A stretch of 64,000 bases of DNA from CAYJDG01 sp964368875 (GTDB lineage Bacteria > Pseudomonadota > Alphaproteobacteria > Micavibrionales > Micavibrionaceae). Positions 7,754 to 17,108 of this stretch are shown here, one piece after another. Position 1 is the stretch's first letter; every line of letters begins with the position of its first letter. The stretch lies in the NCBI GenBank assembly GCA_964368875.1, contig CAYJDG010000002.1, positions 80,754 through 144,753 on the forward strand, written 5' to 3'. Under the pieces are notes generated by a model. The model ran no database searches. It saw nothing but the letters and a program-made list of their open reading frames with translations, and had not been told where the DNA came from. The translations under genes and the position numbers were made by a program.

Positions 7754-9523
7754 CTACATCCGCCTTGGCAGCAACAGGCCCAAGAGCGTCAGCAGCAGAG
7801 AGAGCTGCGCATACACAGCCGCACACATCATCAGCCAGCTGTTTTTCTTCGCCGTGTCCGTTTCCGACAGGATATGCGTGCCCGCATAGAATGAGCTGAA
7901 TTCCTGCGCGAGGCGGAAGGCGTGATCGCAGAGCACATGCGGCGTGTAATTGCGGCAGGCGACATCAATGATCTCAGGTAATTCGCACAAGGCCAGCAAC
8001 AATTTACGGTCGGCATCGGTGACGGTGATCGGCGCAGAGTATGTATCGGGATCGACCCCGGCTTTTTCCAGCAAGGAGCGGATGCGCACAGCCTGATAGA
8101 GCAGATACGGGCCGGTCTTGCCTTCGAAACTGGTCAGACGATCGAGATCGAAGACGTAATCGGCGATGCGGTTATTCTGTAGATCGGCGAATTTGATCGC
8201 TGCAATCGCAACTTTGTAGGCGATATCTTCTTTTTCCGCAGATGAAAAATCCTTGCCGATTTCGGCTTCGGAAAGACGCTGGTTGGCACGCTCGATGCCC
8301 ATGGCGATCAAGTCTTCGAGTTTCATCACGCCGCCAGCGCGGGTTTTAAAAGGCTTGCCATCGGTGCCGTTCATCGTACCGAACCCGGCATGGGTCAGCT
8401 CGACGCTCTCAGGAACGATGCCAGAGAGCCGTCCGGCGCGGAATACCTGATCGAAATGGAGGTGCTGGCGCTGGTCGACGACATAGATCATGCGCGCCGG
8501 GTTTAAATCCTGCATCCGCTCGACGAGCGTGGCCATATCGGTCGTGCCGTACATAACCGCGCCGTCGCGCTTATACAAAATTAGCGGCGGGATTTCCTTG
8601 GTGTCGCTGTCGCGCTTCACCGGGACGACGATTGCGCCCTGATCTTCGATGGCAAAGCCATCTTTTTTAAGCTGGTCGACCATCGGCGCGATCAGATCAT
8701 GGACACAGGCCTCGCCTTTCCACAGATCGAAGTGAACGTTGAGCGCATCGAAATTCGCTTTCATCGCGTTGATCGAGACATCGATGAAATGCTGCCACAG
8801 GGCGTAGTAGCCGGAGCGTTTGTTCTGCAGTTCAGCCGTCGCCGCCTGCGCCTTGGCCATGCGCTCGGGGTCTTCCTTGCAGGCACTCGCCGCCTGCGGA
8901 TAAATCACTTCAAGGTCTTCCATGCTGACGGGGGATTCAGATGGGTAGCCGGAGGTCTTCGCCGCGTCGAAATACGGCCAGTCAGGATGACGCAGTTCCA
9001 GTTCGGAGATAATCATCCCCATCGGCGTACCCCAGTCGCCCATATGGACATCACCGATGGCATTGAACCCGGCGAATTTGAGAATACGGCGTAAAGAATC
9101 GCCGATGATGCTGGAGCGCAGATGGCCGACATGCATCGCCTTGGCGACGTTCGGGCCGCCGTAATCAAGGATGATGGTTTCACCGCGGCCAAGAGGAGCC
9201 ACGCCCGCGCGGGCGCGGTCAGCGGCAATTTCACTGACATGCGACCCGAGAACGGCGTCGCTGATCGTCAGGTTGATAAAGCCGGGTCCGGCGATTTCGA
9301 GTTTTGTAAAAGTAGGATCGGATTGCAGCCGGGCGACGACTGCCTCGGCGACCTGGCGCGGGTTCTTTTTCGCAGCCTTGGCGGCAGCCATCGCGCCATT
9401 GCACTGGAACTGCGCAAGATCAGGACGGTCGGAGATGCGCACAGCACCGAAAGCAGCCTCAAGCCCTTCGGCAGCGAACGCAGCACCGACATTCTGCGAT
9501 AGTTTCTGAATGAGTGAAGCCAT
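7754..9523 (-). CDS. argS: Arginyl-tRNA synthetase
   Basis: Charges tRNA-Arg with arginine, using ATP, in the cytosol. The 589-residue class I enzyme has the usual length and an N-terminal Add-1 domain. The HIGH-type motif PNVAKAMHVGHLRS is at 124-137. The region where a KMSKS loop is expected reads GKPFKTRAGG, the degenerate form common in ArgRS. The C-terminal DALR anticodon-binding domain carries HILSETD and the MM..V...LLTLLGLL helix. It starts 3 bases after the gyrB stop, so it is probably read from the gyrB transcript; that coupling of replication and translation genes is unusual. Its stop abuts the stop of the pilin-like gene. Confidence 0.97.
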   Translation of the reverse strand: MASLIQKLSQNVGAAFAAEGLEAAFGAVRISDRPDLAQFQCNGAMAAAKAAKKNPRQVAEAVVARLQSDPTFTKLEIAGPGFINLTISDAVLGSHVSEIAADRARAGVAPLGRGETIILDYGGPNVAKAMHVGHLRSSIIGDSLRRILKFAGFNAIGDVHMGDWGTPMGMIISELELRHPDWPYFDAAKTSGYPSESPVSMEDLEVIYPQAASACKEDPERMAKAQAATAELQNKRSGYYALWQHFIDVSINAMKANFDALNVHFDLWKGEACVHDLIAPMVDQLKKDGFAIEDQGAIVVPVKRDSDTKEIPPLILYKRDGAVMYGTTDMATLVERMQDLNPARMIYVVDQRQHLHFDQVFRAGRLSGIVPESVELTHAGFGTMNGTDGKPFKTRAGGVMKLEDLIAMGIERANQRLSEAEIGKDFSSAEKEDIAYKVAIAAIKFADLQNNRIADYVFDLDRLTSFEGKTGPYLLYQAVRIRSLLEKAGVDPDTYSAPITVTDADRKLLLALCELPEIIDVACRNYTPHVLCDHAFRLAQEFSSFYAGTHILSETDTAKKNSWLMMCAAVYAQLSLLLTLLGLLLPRRM

Positions 9524-9526
9524 GGT

Positions 9527-11977
9527 TTAAGCGTCGATATTCGTCGCCTTGAGCGCGTTCTGCTGAATAAATTCGCGGCGCGGCTCGACGATATCACCCA
9601 TCAGGGTCGAGAAGATATCATTGGCTTCAATCGCATCATCGACGCGCACCTGCAACAGCGTGCGGACGTTCGGATCGAGCGTGGTTTCCCACAATTGTTC
9701 TGGGTTCATTTCCCCGAGACCTTTATAGCGCTGGATCTGCAGACCCTTGCGGGCATATTCAATCGCAGCGTCATAGAAGCTCCACGCCCCGGTCGCGGTC
9801 GAGATGTCTTTGCCCTTGGCCTGCAGCGTGCCGGACCCGGCGAAGTTTTCATCCATCCAGGATTTGAGCGCATGGACGCGAACGGCATCGGTCGATTTGA
9901 TGCTGTCGGCATGGATGCGGGTGGTATCGGAGACACCGCGCACAGTCCGCGCGAGTGTATAGCCATCCCCTTCGGCGAAGGAAACCTTCCACGTTTTTTC
10001 GTTACGGGCGGCAACTTCGTTGAGGCGTGTTTCAAGCAAGGCGGCGACGGCATCGCCTTTAGACTTATCGGCCAGAATATCGGCGTTGAAGACACCGAGA
10101 GCAGCAGCCTGCTCGGTCAGATGGCGGCTGTTGATGCGCTGATTGAGCGACATCAGGCTGTGACGAACCTGACGGGCGTTCTTCAGCATCTCGGCGAGGT
10201 CTTTGCCAGTGCGGTTGCTGCCGGTGTGGTCGGTGAAGACCAGTTCGTCAATCGCGGCATCGATCAGATAATTCTCAAGCGCGGCGTCATCTTTCAGATA
10301 CATCTCGCTGGAATTGCCACGCTTCACTTTATAGAGCGGTGGCTGGGCGATGTAGATATAGCCGCGCGCGAGCATTTCCGGCATGTGGCGATAGAAGAAC
10401 GTCAACAGCAGCGTGCGGATGTGCGCGCCATCGACGTCAGCATCGGTCATGATGATGATTTTATGATAGCGGGCTTTGTCGGCAGAAAATTCATCGGAAA
10501 TCCCGGTGCCGAGCGCAGTGATCAGCGTGCCGATTTGTTCGGAACCCAGCATCTTGTCGAGGCGGGCACGTTCGACGTTGAGGATTTTACCGCGCAGCGG
10601 CAGGATCGCCTGATTTTTACGGTCGCGGGCCTGTTTGGCCGAACCACCTGCCGAGTCACCCTCGACGATGAAGAGTTCGGAGAGTGCCGGATCGCGTTCC
10701 TGACAATCGGCGAGCTTGCCGGGCAGGTTGGAAATATCCATGACCCCTTTGCGGCGCGACAAATCGCGGGCGCGGCGCGCAGCTTCACGGGCGGTTGCAG
10801 CTTCGATGATCTTGGCGACAATCTTTTTCGCTTCGGTCGGGTGTTCTTCGAACCAGGTGCCGAGGCTTTCCATGATCGCCTGTTCGACGACCGGACGCAC
10901 TTCGGAGGAGACCAGTTTATCTTTAGTCTGCGATGAGAATTTCGGATCAGGAACTTTGACCGAGAGGACGCAGGTCAGGCCTTCGCGCATGTCTTCGCCA
11001 GTCAGCGCAAGGTCTTTATGTTTTTTGGTGAGCGCGTTTTCATCGGCGTATTTGCCGATCAGGCGCGTGAGCGCCCCGCGGAAGCCGGCCAGGTGCGTGC
11101 CGCCGTCCCGTTGCGGGATGTTGTTGGTAAAGCAAAGCATGGTTTCGTGGTACGCATCGGTCCATTCCATCGCGGCCTCAACCGTGATGCCGAGCTCGTT
11201 GCTTTTGTGGATGACGGAAATTGCCGGACGGAAGATCGGGGTTTTGGAGCGGTCGAGCCACTCGACGAAGCTTTCAATGCCACCCGTGTAGTTGAGCACG
11301 ACTTCGGTCGGCTCTTCGCCGCGATCATCGCGCAGAATAATGTTCACGCCCGAGTTCAGGAAAGCCAGTTCGCGCAGGCGGTCATGGAGCGTGCCGAAAT
11401 CGAATTCGGTTTTGGTGAAGGTTTGGGGCGATGGCAGGAACGTGACTTCGGTGCCACTGCGGCCAGTATATGGTTTGATCGATTTCAGCGGTGCTTCGGG
11501 TTCGCCGTGGCGGAAGCGGATGAACCATTCAAAGCCATCGCGCCAGATGCGCAGATCAAGATGCTCAGACAATGCGTTGACAACCGAGACACCCACACCG
11601 TGCAGACCGCCGGAAACTTTATAGGAGTTCTGATCGAACTTACCACCCGCATGCAGCTTGGTCATGATGACTTCGGCGGCGGAGACGCCTTCTTCGGAGT
11701 GGATATCGACCGGGATACCGCGGCCATTGTCGCGCACGGTGATCGAGCCATCACGGTTGAGGATCACGTCGACGCGGTCGCAATGCCCGGCGAGAGATTC
11801 ATCGATCGCGTTGTCGACGGTCTCATAGACCATGTGATGCAGACCAGTGCCGTCATCGGTGTCGCCGATATACATGCCGGGACGCTTGCGCACCGCATCG
11901 AGCCCGCGCAGAACCTTGATGGAATCGGCACTGTATTCGGGGTTGGTCGATAGGCTTTTGGCAGCAGCTTCTGACAT
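9527..11977 (-). CDS. gyrB: DNA gyrase subunit B
   Basis: The ATPase subunit of DNA gyrase, which introduces negative supercoils with GyrA. It has 816 residues from ATG 11977. Visible parts: GHKL ATPase with KRPGMYIGDT and DNGRGIPV; transducer domain; TOPRIM with EGDSAGGSA and DADVDGAHI; and the C-terminal QRYKGLGEMNPEQLW block that contacts GyrA. A GTG directly before the ATG (11980) could also start; AAGG lies 8 bases before the ATG, so I prefer 11977. It lies in the dnaA-dnaN-recF-gyrB order common in bacteria, 106 bases after recF, followed at once by argS. Confidence 0.98.
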   Translation of the reverse strand: MSEAAAKSLSTNPEYSADSIKVLRGLDAVRKRPGMYIGDTDDGTGLHHMVYETVDNAIDESLAGHCDRVDVILNRDGSITVRDNGRGIPVDIHSEEGVSAAEVIMTKLHAGGKFDQNSYKVSGGLHGVGVSVVNALSEHLDLRIWRDGFEWFIRFRHGEPEAPLKSIKPYTGRSGTEVTFLPSPQTFTKTEFDFGTLHDRLRELAFLNSGVNIILRDDRGEEPTEVVLNYTGGIESFVEWLDRSKTPIFRPAISVIHKSNELGITVEAAMEWTDAYHETMLCFTNNIPQRDGGTHLAGFRGALTRLIGKYADENALTKKHKDLALTGEDMREGLTCVLSVKVPDPKFSSQTKDKLVSSEVRPVVEQAIMESLGTWFEEHPTEAKKIVAKIIEAATAREAARRARDLSRRKGVMDISNLPGKLADCQERDPALSELFIVEGDSAGGSAKQARDRKNQAILPLRGKILNVERARLDKMLGSEQIGTLITALGTGISDEFSADKARYHKIIIMTDADVDGAHIRTLLLTFFYRHMPEMLARGYIYIAQPPLYKVKRGNSSEMYLKDDAALENYLIDAAIDELVFTDHTGSNRTGKDLAEMLKNARQVRHSLMSLNQRINSRHLTEQAAALGVFNADILADKSKGDAVAALLETRLNEVAARNEKTWKVSFAEGDGYTLARTVRGVSDTTRIHADSIKSTDAVRVHALKSWMDENFAGSGTLQAKGKDISTATGAWSFYDAAIEYARKGLQIQRYKGLGEMNPEQLWETTLDPNVRTLLQVRVDDAIEANDIFSTLMGDIVEPRREFIQQNALKATNIDA

Positions 11978-12086
11978 CACATAAACCTTGGATTTTCTTG
12001 TTTTTTCAGGATGTTAAGGTTATAGCACACCTGCCCTGAAACGCCAGTTTTTTGATGCGAAATTCACCGTAAAAAACCCTCTCATT

Positions 12087-13241
12087 TCAGGGGCTTACGG
12101 TACCTCCGGCGACATGGAAAAAACAGCTACGGTCCGGGATTGCGGAGAAGAGATTTTCGTCGGTTCCGGTGATCCAGACCTGCCCGCCGGTGCGGCTGAG
12201 CGTGTCGAATAAAGCGGCGCGGCGGCCTTCATCGAGATGGGCTGCAACCTCATCGAGCAGCAGCAAAGCAGATGATCCACGCTCAGCATGAAGGAGTTCG
12301 GCGTGGGATAAGACGAGACCGATCAAAAGGGCTTTTTGTTCCCCGGTCGAGCACTGGCTGGCCTGCATATTCTTCGCATGATACCGCACGCCAAGATCGG
12401 AGCGATGCGCCCCAACCGCTGCGCCCCCTGTCTGCGCATCCTGTGCACGGTTGGTGAGCAGCGCAAAGCGGAAGTTCTCTTCAACCTGCAGCGCGGACTG
12501 GCTCTCGAGACGGTCTTCGAGAAAGCCGCGCAGGGTCAGATCAGCAACCGGGAAATCGGCACCGCCGCGGCGATGGCAGGCGTGCTGCAGCCGATGGACA
12601 AAATCAACGCGGGCGGCAGCGACCGCCATGCCCGCTTCGGCCATCTGGGTTTCAAGCCCGCCCAGCCATGCGGGATCGGCGCGGCCTTCTTTCAGGAGCT
12701 TAGAGCGTTGCGAGAGAGCGTTATCATAGCGCGTGATACGTCCGGCATGGGCCGGATCGAAGGCAAAAATCATCCGGTCGAGGAAGCGCCGCCGCGCCGA
12801 GGCCGCATCGAGAAACAGGCGGTCCATCTGCGGCGTCAGCCACAGGCAGGAGAGATATTCCGAGAGTGCCGTCTGGCTTTTGGCAGTTTCACCTTTGATA
12901 CGGACGATGCGGCGATCCTTGGCCGGGTCCTTGCCTGTGCCGACAGGAATATCACCATAGAGGGTTCTGATATGCGACGAGATAGCCCATGGTTCATCCG
13001 GCATCGCATAGTTCTGGAGATCGCGCAGATCGGCGCCGCGCAGCCCCTTGCCGGGTGAGAGCAATGACACGGCTTCGAGGAGATTGGTTTTGCCAGCCCC
13101 GTTGGGACCGCTTAGGACGACGAATTTTTCCGGCAACTGCGCGAGCGTCAGCGAGCGATAAGAACGGAACTGGTGCAGCTGGATTGAGCTGACCGCCGTG
13201 ACAGCAGATGTCTGCGTAGCCTGAGCGAGGGTTCCCGTCAT
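12087..13241 (-). CDS. recF: DNA replication and repair protein RecF
   Basis: RecF loads RecA at single-stranded gaps with RecO and RecR. The 384-residue SMC-like ATPase has Walker A GPNGAGKT at 45-52, a signature motif in STGEQKALLIGL, and Walker B LLLLDEVAAHLDE near 325-338. The first 20 residues (Thr/Ala-rich, before SSIQLHQFRSYRS) form a short extra N-terminus; a later start is possible but no better ATG is present. It begins 19 bases after the dnaN stop, so the two are in one operon. Confidence 0.97.
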   Translation of the reverse strand: MTGTLAQATQTSAVTAVSSIQLHQFRSYRSLTLAQLPEKFVVLSGPNGAGKTNLLEAVSLLSPGKGLRGADLRDLQNYAMPDEPWAISSHIRTLYGDIPVGTGKDPAKDRRIVRIKGETAKSQTALSEYLSCLWLTPQMDRLFLDAASARRRFLDRMIFAFDPAHAGRITRYDNALSQRSKLLKEGRADPAWLGGLETQMAEAGMAVAAARVDFVHRLQHACHRRGGADFPVADLTLRGFLEDRLESQSALQVEENFRFALLTNRAQDAQTGGAAVGAHRSDLGVRYHAKNMQASQCSTGEQKALLIGLVLSHAELLHAERGSSALLLLDEVAAHLDEGRRAALFDTLSRTGGQVWITGTDENLFSAIPDRSCFFHVAGGTVSP

Positions 13242-13260
13242 GTACGCAGCGCTTTACTCA

Positions 13261-14379
13261 TCACACGCGGAGCGGCATCAGGACGTAAAGCGACGACGGG
13301 TCGCTGGTATCCTGAATGATCGTCGGCGAGGATGGGTCTGACATGCTGAGACGCACGCCTTCGCCATCGACCTGTGACGTGATGTCGAGGAGGTAGCGCG
13401 CGTTGAAGCCGATTTCGAGCGGCTCGGCTTCGGAGCGCACTTCGATGTCTTCTTTGGCGGAGCCTGCTTCCGGCGAACTGGCCGAGAGCGTCAGGGTCTT
13501 GCCATTGAGCGTAATTTTCACGGCGCGTGATTTGCCATCGGAAATTGTCGAGACGCGGTCGAGTGCATTCGAGAATATTTTCGGATCGACTTCGACGATT
13601 TTGTCGTTGCCGCTCGGGATGACGCGCTGGTAATCGGGGAACGTGCCATCGATCAGTTTCGACGAGAGAATGATGTGATCGAACGCAAAGCTGACTTTGG
13701 TCTCGGAGAGCGAAACCTGAATGGTATCAGCGGCTTCTTCAAGCAGCTTGCGGAGTTCTAAAACAGTTTTACGCGGCAAAATCACGCCAGGCATAGACTG
13801 TGCGCCATCAGGCAGAGGCATTTCAAAACGCGCGAGACGGTGGCCATCGGTCGAGACGGCGCGCAGAACCGGCACGCCTTCGTTGTCGCCTGCATGGATG
13901 TAAATGCCGTTGAGGTAGTAACGGGTTTCTTCGGTCGACATCGCAAATTTCGTACGATCAATCAGCGCGCGCAGATCAGCGGCTGGCGTTGCAAACGTAA
14001 CCGGGAGTTTCGTGCCAGCGAATTGCGGGAAGTCGGTCACAGGCAAAACGCTCAGGCGGAAATCGGAGCGACCTGCCTTGACGGTGATGAAATTGCCGGA
14101 GCCATCCAGCTCAATGGTGATCTTGGACGTATCGGGGAGCTTGCGGATGATGTCGTGCAGCGTGACAGCGGGGGCAGTCGTTGCACCCGGCTTGGAGACA
14201 TCGGCCGCGATCATTTCAGTCATTTCGACGTCCATGTCGGTCGTCGCCATGGTCAGCATGTTGTTTTCGGCCTTGAGCATGACGTTCGAGAGGATCGGGA
14301 TGGTGCTGCGGCGTTCGACGACACTCTGAACGTGAGTCAGGGCGCGGAGCAGGGCGGCACGATCAATGCTGAATTTCAT
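13261..14379 (-). CDS. dnaN: DNA polymerase III sliding clamp (beta subunit)
   Basis: DnaN forms the ring clamp that tethers replicative polymerase to DNA. At 372 residues it has the standard length of three clamp domains: MKFSIDRAALLRAL start, TDMDVEM near 45-51, STDGHRLAR in the middle domain, and the C-terminal YVLMPLRV that lines the peptide-binding pocket. It begins a dnaN-recF run. In many bacteria dnaA lies directly upstream; here a gene on the opposite strand (14617-15228) sits between them, so dnaN needs its own promoter in 14380-14616. Confidence 0.98.
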   Translation of the reverse strand: MKFSIDRAALLRALTHVQSVVERRSTIPILSNVMLKAENNMLTMATTDMDVEMTEMIAADVSKPGATTAPAVTLHDIIRKLPDTSKITIELDGSGNFITVKAGRSDFRLSVLPVTDFPQFAGTKLPVTFATPAADLRALIDRTKFAMSTEETRYYLNGIYIHAGDNEGVPVLRAVSTDGHRLARFEMPLPDGAQSMPGVILPRKTVLELRKLLEEAADTIQVSLSETKVSFAFDHIILSSKLIDGTFPDYQRVIPSGNDKIVEVDPKIFSNALDRVSTISDGKSRAVKITLNGKTLTLSASSPEAGSAKEDIEVRSEAEPLEIGFNARYLLDITSQVDGEGVRLSMSDPSSPTIIQDTSDPSSLYVLMPLRV

Positions 14380-14616
14380 GAAACGACTTCCTTAAAAGGC
14401 GGTGATAGGCGGTAATCTGACTATACCCACCCCCCTGCCGTTCTGCCAAGGCATAGAGCCGTTTTTCCCAAGTTTCCCACAGGGTTGCCCCATGGTTGCC
14501 CCTGGGAGGAAGCCCGCCTTCGCCCACCTGAAAACAATGATCTTAAGAAAGAATTAACTTTTATATGTAAATTATTTGTTAACCATACAGAAAATTCAAG
14601 CAAAGAGGGCTTCACG

Positions 14617-15228
14617 ATGACAGACACAGCAACCAGCAGACTCCACGGCGACCCGTTTTGTGAAGCGGCACGCGCCATCGATCAGCACATGCGCCATGAA
14701 ACATCCGCAATAATCACTGGCGTGTTAGGAAGCCTTCCGGTCATCGGAGCTTATGTTTTCACATCTGTCGCCGTCGGAGCCCCGACAGGCCCTGCGGCCC
14801 CAGTTGTCGGCCATCTTGCTGGAGCCGCAGCTGCAGCTGCAACCACGGCGGGAATTTATTACGTGCATGAGGGGATTCACGACTGGATCGATAGCCGCCA
14901 GAACCGGACACCTGCCGTAGCCCCGGGCGATTTGAGTTGCAAACAATATTTATCATTTATGGCGATGAGCAATCTCAGGGCCATGCAACACCGGGATGAT
15001 AGCGGCATGGCCCGTTATGAGGGGAGTGGCTTGCAAAAAATCCTGCGCGCCAGCCCGCGCGTGCTGGACGAAATCCTCGCGACCCCTCTGCACAGCGATC
15101 CTATGAATGTTAGCGCGTCCGATGAAGAGAAGCGTTTGCGCGGCTTCGCCGTCGACAACGCGCCACGGCCCATGACCAAATCAGAACAACGGTGGGGTGA
15201 ATATTCCACCCCTGCTCCCCGGCAGTAA
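14617..15228 (+). CDS. Unknown protein with Gly/Ala-rich hydrophobic hairpin, between dnaA and dnaN
   Basis: I do not recognise this 203-residue protein. Residues 30-90 hold two long hydrophobic, Gly/Ala-rich stretches broken by Pro and Gly (VLGSLPVIGAYVF and GHLAGAAAAAATTAGIYYV), which could form a membrane hairpin. The rest is polar and ends WGEYSTPAPRQ. No signal peptide is evident. ATG 14617 has a good site (AGAGGG, about 8 bases upstream). It reads against dnaA and dnaN and is followed by the shared hairpin at 15236. Its placement in a conserved replication neighbourhood suggests a local insertion. Function unknown. Confidence 0.72.
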   Translation: MTDTATSRLHGDPFCEAARAIDQHMRHETSAIITGVLGSLPVIGAYVFTSVAVGAPTGPAAPVVGHLAGAAAAAATTAGIYYVHEGIHDWIDSRQNRTPAVAPGDLSCKQYLSFMAMSNLRAMQHRDDSGMARYEGSGLQKILRASPRVLDEILATPLHSDPMNVSASDEEKRLRGFAVDNAPRPMTKSEQRWGEYSTPAPRQ

Positions 15229-15234
15229 ATAAAA

Positions 15235-15260
15235 ACCCCGCCATGGCAGGCGGGGCTTTC
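15235..15260 (-). terminator. Rho-independent terminator of dnaA (also at end of 14617 gene)
   Basis: CCCCGCC (15236-15242) and GGCGGGG (15249-15255) form a perfect 7-bp stem with a 6-base loop. On the minus strand it is followed by TTTTTATTT, so it mainly stops dnaA transcription; the plus-strand side has only CTTTC. Confidence 0.85.
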
Positions 15261-15287
15261 ACTAAAGGAACTTGTGGACGGCAAATA

Positions 15288-16715
15288 TCAGCCCGTCAGC
15301 GTCCGGCGCAGGATTTCAACATCCTGAGCGAAGCTTGGATCTTCACCGATGATCTCTTCGATCTTGCGGACAGCGTGCATGACGGTGGTGTGATCTCTCC
15401 CACCGAATTTGCGGCCAATCTCAGGCAAGGAGCGCGAGGTCAGCTGTTTGGCGAGATACATCGCCACCTGACGCGGACGCGCAACATTGCGCGCACGGCG
15501 GGCGGAGTGCATGTCGGTCAAACGAACGTTGTAATGCTCAGCAACCCGGCGCTGGATTTCATCAATCGTGATGCGGCGGTCATGGGCGCGCAGAAGATCC
15601 TGCAGAACGTCCTGAGTTGATTCCAGCGTCACAATCGATTTCGTCACATCGGCATGCGCGATGATGCGGTTGAGTGCACCCTCTAATTCACGGATGTTTG
15701 AAGTGACTTTCAGTGCGAGGAATTCAAGCACGGCATCCGGTACCGCAGCACCCAGCTGATCACGCTTGGCCTGAAGAATGCCAAGGCGCAGTTCATAGGT
15801 GCTTGGATGAATGTCGGCAACCAGACCCCAGGAGAGGCGTGAGCGCAGACGGTCATCAATACCCTGAATGTCGGCAGGTGCCTTATCCGCCGAGATAATG
15901 ATCTGTTTGTTCTGGTCAACCAGCGCATTGAAGGTATGGAAGAATTCTTCCTGCGTTGAATCCTTGCCAGCGATAAACTGGATATCGTCGATCATCAGGA
16001 CATCAACCGAGCGGAAGATTTCCTTGAAGGTCATCGTATCCTGCGAGCGGATGGCGCGGACGAACTGGTACATGAATTTCTCAGCCGAGAGATACATAAC
16101 AGTCTTTTCAGGCTGTTTTTCAGCGAGCGCCCACGCAATGGCGTGCATCAGGTGGGTTTTGCCCAAACCAACGCCGCCATAAAGGAACAGCGGGTTAAAC
16201 GGCACATTGCCACATTCAACAACACGGCTGGCTGCCGCATGGGCAAGCGCGTTCGATTTGCCGACAACAAAGGTTTCAAACTTGAAGCGTGGATCGAGCG
16301 GAGATGACAGTTCAAGCTTTTCGGCCATTTCATTGACGTTGGCCTTGAGCGGTTTGGTCAGAGCAGTCGTCTCGGTTTCCATTGGGGCAGCATTGTGCAC
16401 GACAACGATTTCGAGGCGTTTGATTTCAGCACCGACCGCGGTGCACATCTCAAGGATGCGCGCGGCGTAGTGGGACTGAATCCAGTCTTTCATAAAACGG
16501 GTTGGAACCGAGACTTCGAGAGTCCCATGGTAGCTGGCCTGAAGGGCCATCGGCTTGAGCCAGCTGCGAAAGATCGCTTCGCCAAACTCTTCACGCAATT
16601 GATCGTAAACTTTACCCCATAACGCAGAAATTTCCGGCGTCGGCTCAAAAGTCTCCGTCGCCAATACTTGACCAAACATCGATACAATGTTGGTTTTACC
16701 CCCGAGTTCTGACAT
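15288..16715 (-). CDS. dnaA: Chromosomal replication initiator DnaA
   Basis: DnaA binds origin boxes and opens the duplex at oriC. 475 residues with all four domains: N-terminal DnaB-interaction domain (IFRSWLKPM), variable linker near 90-120, AAA+ core with Walker A GGVGLGKTH, Walker B MIDDIQF and sensor SRLSWGL, then the C-terminal helix-turn-helix with GGRDHTTVMHAVRKI. ATG 16715 is preferred over the TTG at 16718, because GGAG lies 8 bases before it. The gene stands alone on its strand between rpsT and the 15235 terminator. I find no cluster of DnaA boxes beside it, so the origin is probably elsewhere. Confidence 0.98.
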   Translation of the reverse strand: MSELGGKTNIVSMFGQVLATETFEPTPEISALWGKVYDQLREEFGEAIFRSWLKPMALQASYHGTLEVSVPTRFMKDWIQSHYAARILEMCTAVGAEIKRLEIVVVHNAAPMETETTALTKPLKANVNEMAEKLELSSPLDPRFKFETFVVGKSNALAHAAASRVVECGNVPFNPLFLYGGVGLGKTHLMHAIAWALAEKQPEKTVMYLSAEKFMYQFVRAIRSQDTMTFKEIFRSVDVLMIDDIQFIAGKDSTQEEFFHTFNALVDQNKQIIISADKAPADIQGIDDRLRSRLSWGLVADIHPSTYELRLGILQAKRDQLGAAVPDAVLEFLALKVTSNIRELEGALNRIIAHADVTKSIVTLESTQDVLQDLLRAHDRRITIDEIQRRVAEHYNVRLTDMHSARRARNVARPRQVAMYLAKQLTSRSLPEIGRKFGGRDHTTVMHAVRKIEEIIGEDPSFAQDVEILRRTLTG

Positions 16716-17108
16716 CAATGTAACTCCAGCTCAATTTGGTTGTTATACTTTTTTTTCACTTCAACCAGCGTGTCTGCGCATCGCTTTTTAGGTGGCCTTA
16801 TTTCCCTGTGACCACGATAAAAAGTCAGGATGTATTCATCCCGAAGCAACTCAGACCAGCCTTGGTCTCACCTAAGTCCATGTCGCATCTTTGCGCACAA
16901 CGCGGACTTAACCTCATTATTACCAGGCACACATTTTTTTATAGTTTGTTCATTGTGGGGTTAAACCTCCCCGTTCCGCTTTTTTGAAGGTCAGCTTATC
17001 CGTGCGGATGAAATAAGCCCTGGCAGTTGATACGCAGAAATCAGAATGCAGGACCGGGTTCTGAAAGATGAACTTTCAGAGCGGTCAGGCAATAATAATG
17101 TGTTCAGA
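16716..17108. other. Gene-free dnaA-rpsT intergenic region
   Basis: About 390 bases without a convincing gene. It must hold the dnaA promoter on the minus strand. It contains several inverted repeats: a perfect 8-bp hairpin at 17060-17080, and a nested one at 16994-17018 (GCTTAT/ATAAGC around ATCC/GGAT) which includes TTATCCGTG, two mismatches from a DnaA box. That single weak match does not make an origin. Confidence 0.55.
17052..17086 (-). repeat. Hairpin just downstream of rpsT
   Basis: TCTGAAAG (17060-17067) and CTTTCAGA (17073-17080) pair perfectly around a 5-base loop, and GACC/GGTC outside them can extend the stem. It begins about 20 bases past the rpsT stop on the minus strand. There is no T-run, so it may be an mRNA 3'-end structure or a Rho-dependent or processed end. 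Confidence 0.5.

Noticed and set aside
9695..10936. Long plus-strand open frame antisense to gyrB
   Set aside because: Shadow frame of a strongly coding gene; no ribosome site or family match.
16960..16990. GGGG...CCCC followed by TTTTTT, a plus-strand terminator-like site
   Set aside because: No plus-strand gene ends upstream, and the stem is only 4 bp.
16716..17108. Possible oriC beside dnaA
   Set aside because: Only weak DnaA-box matches (TTATCCGTG, and TGATCCACA near 17512); no cluster and no AT-rich unwinding stretch.
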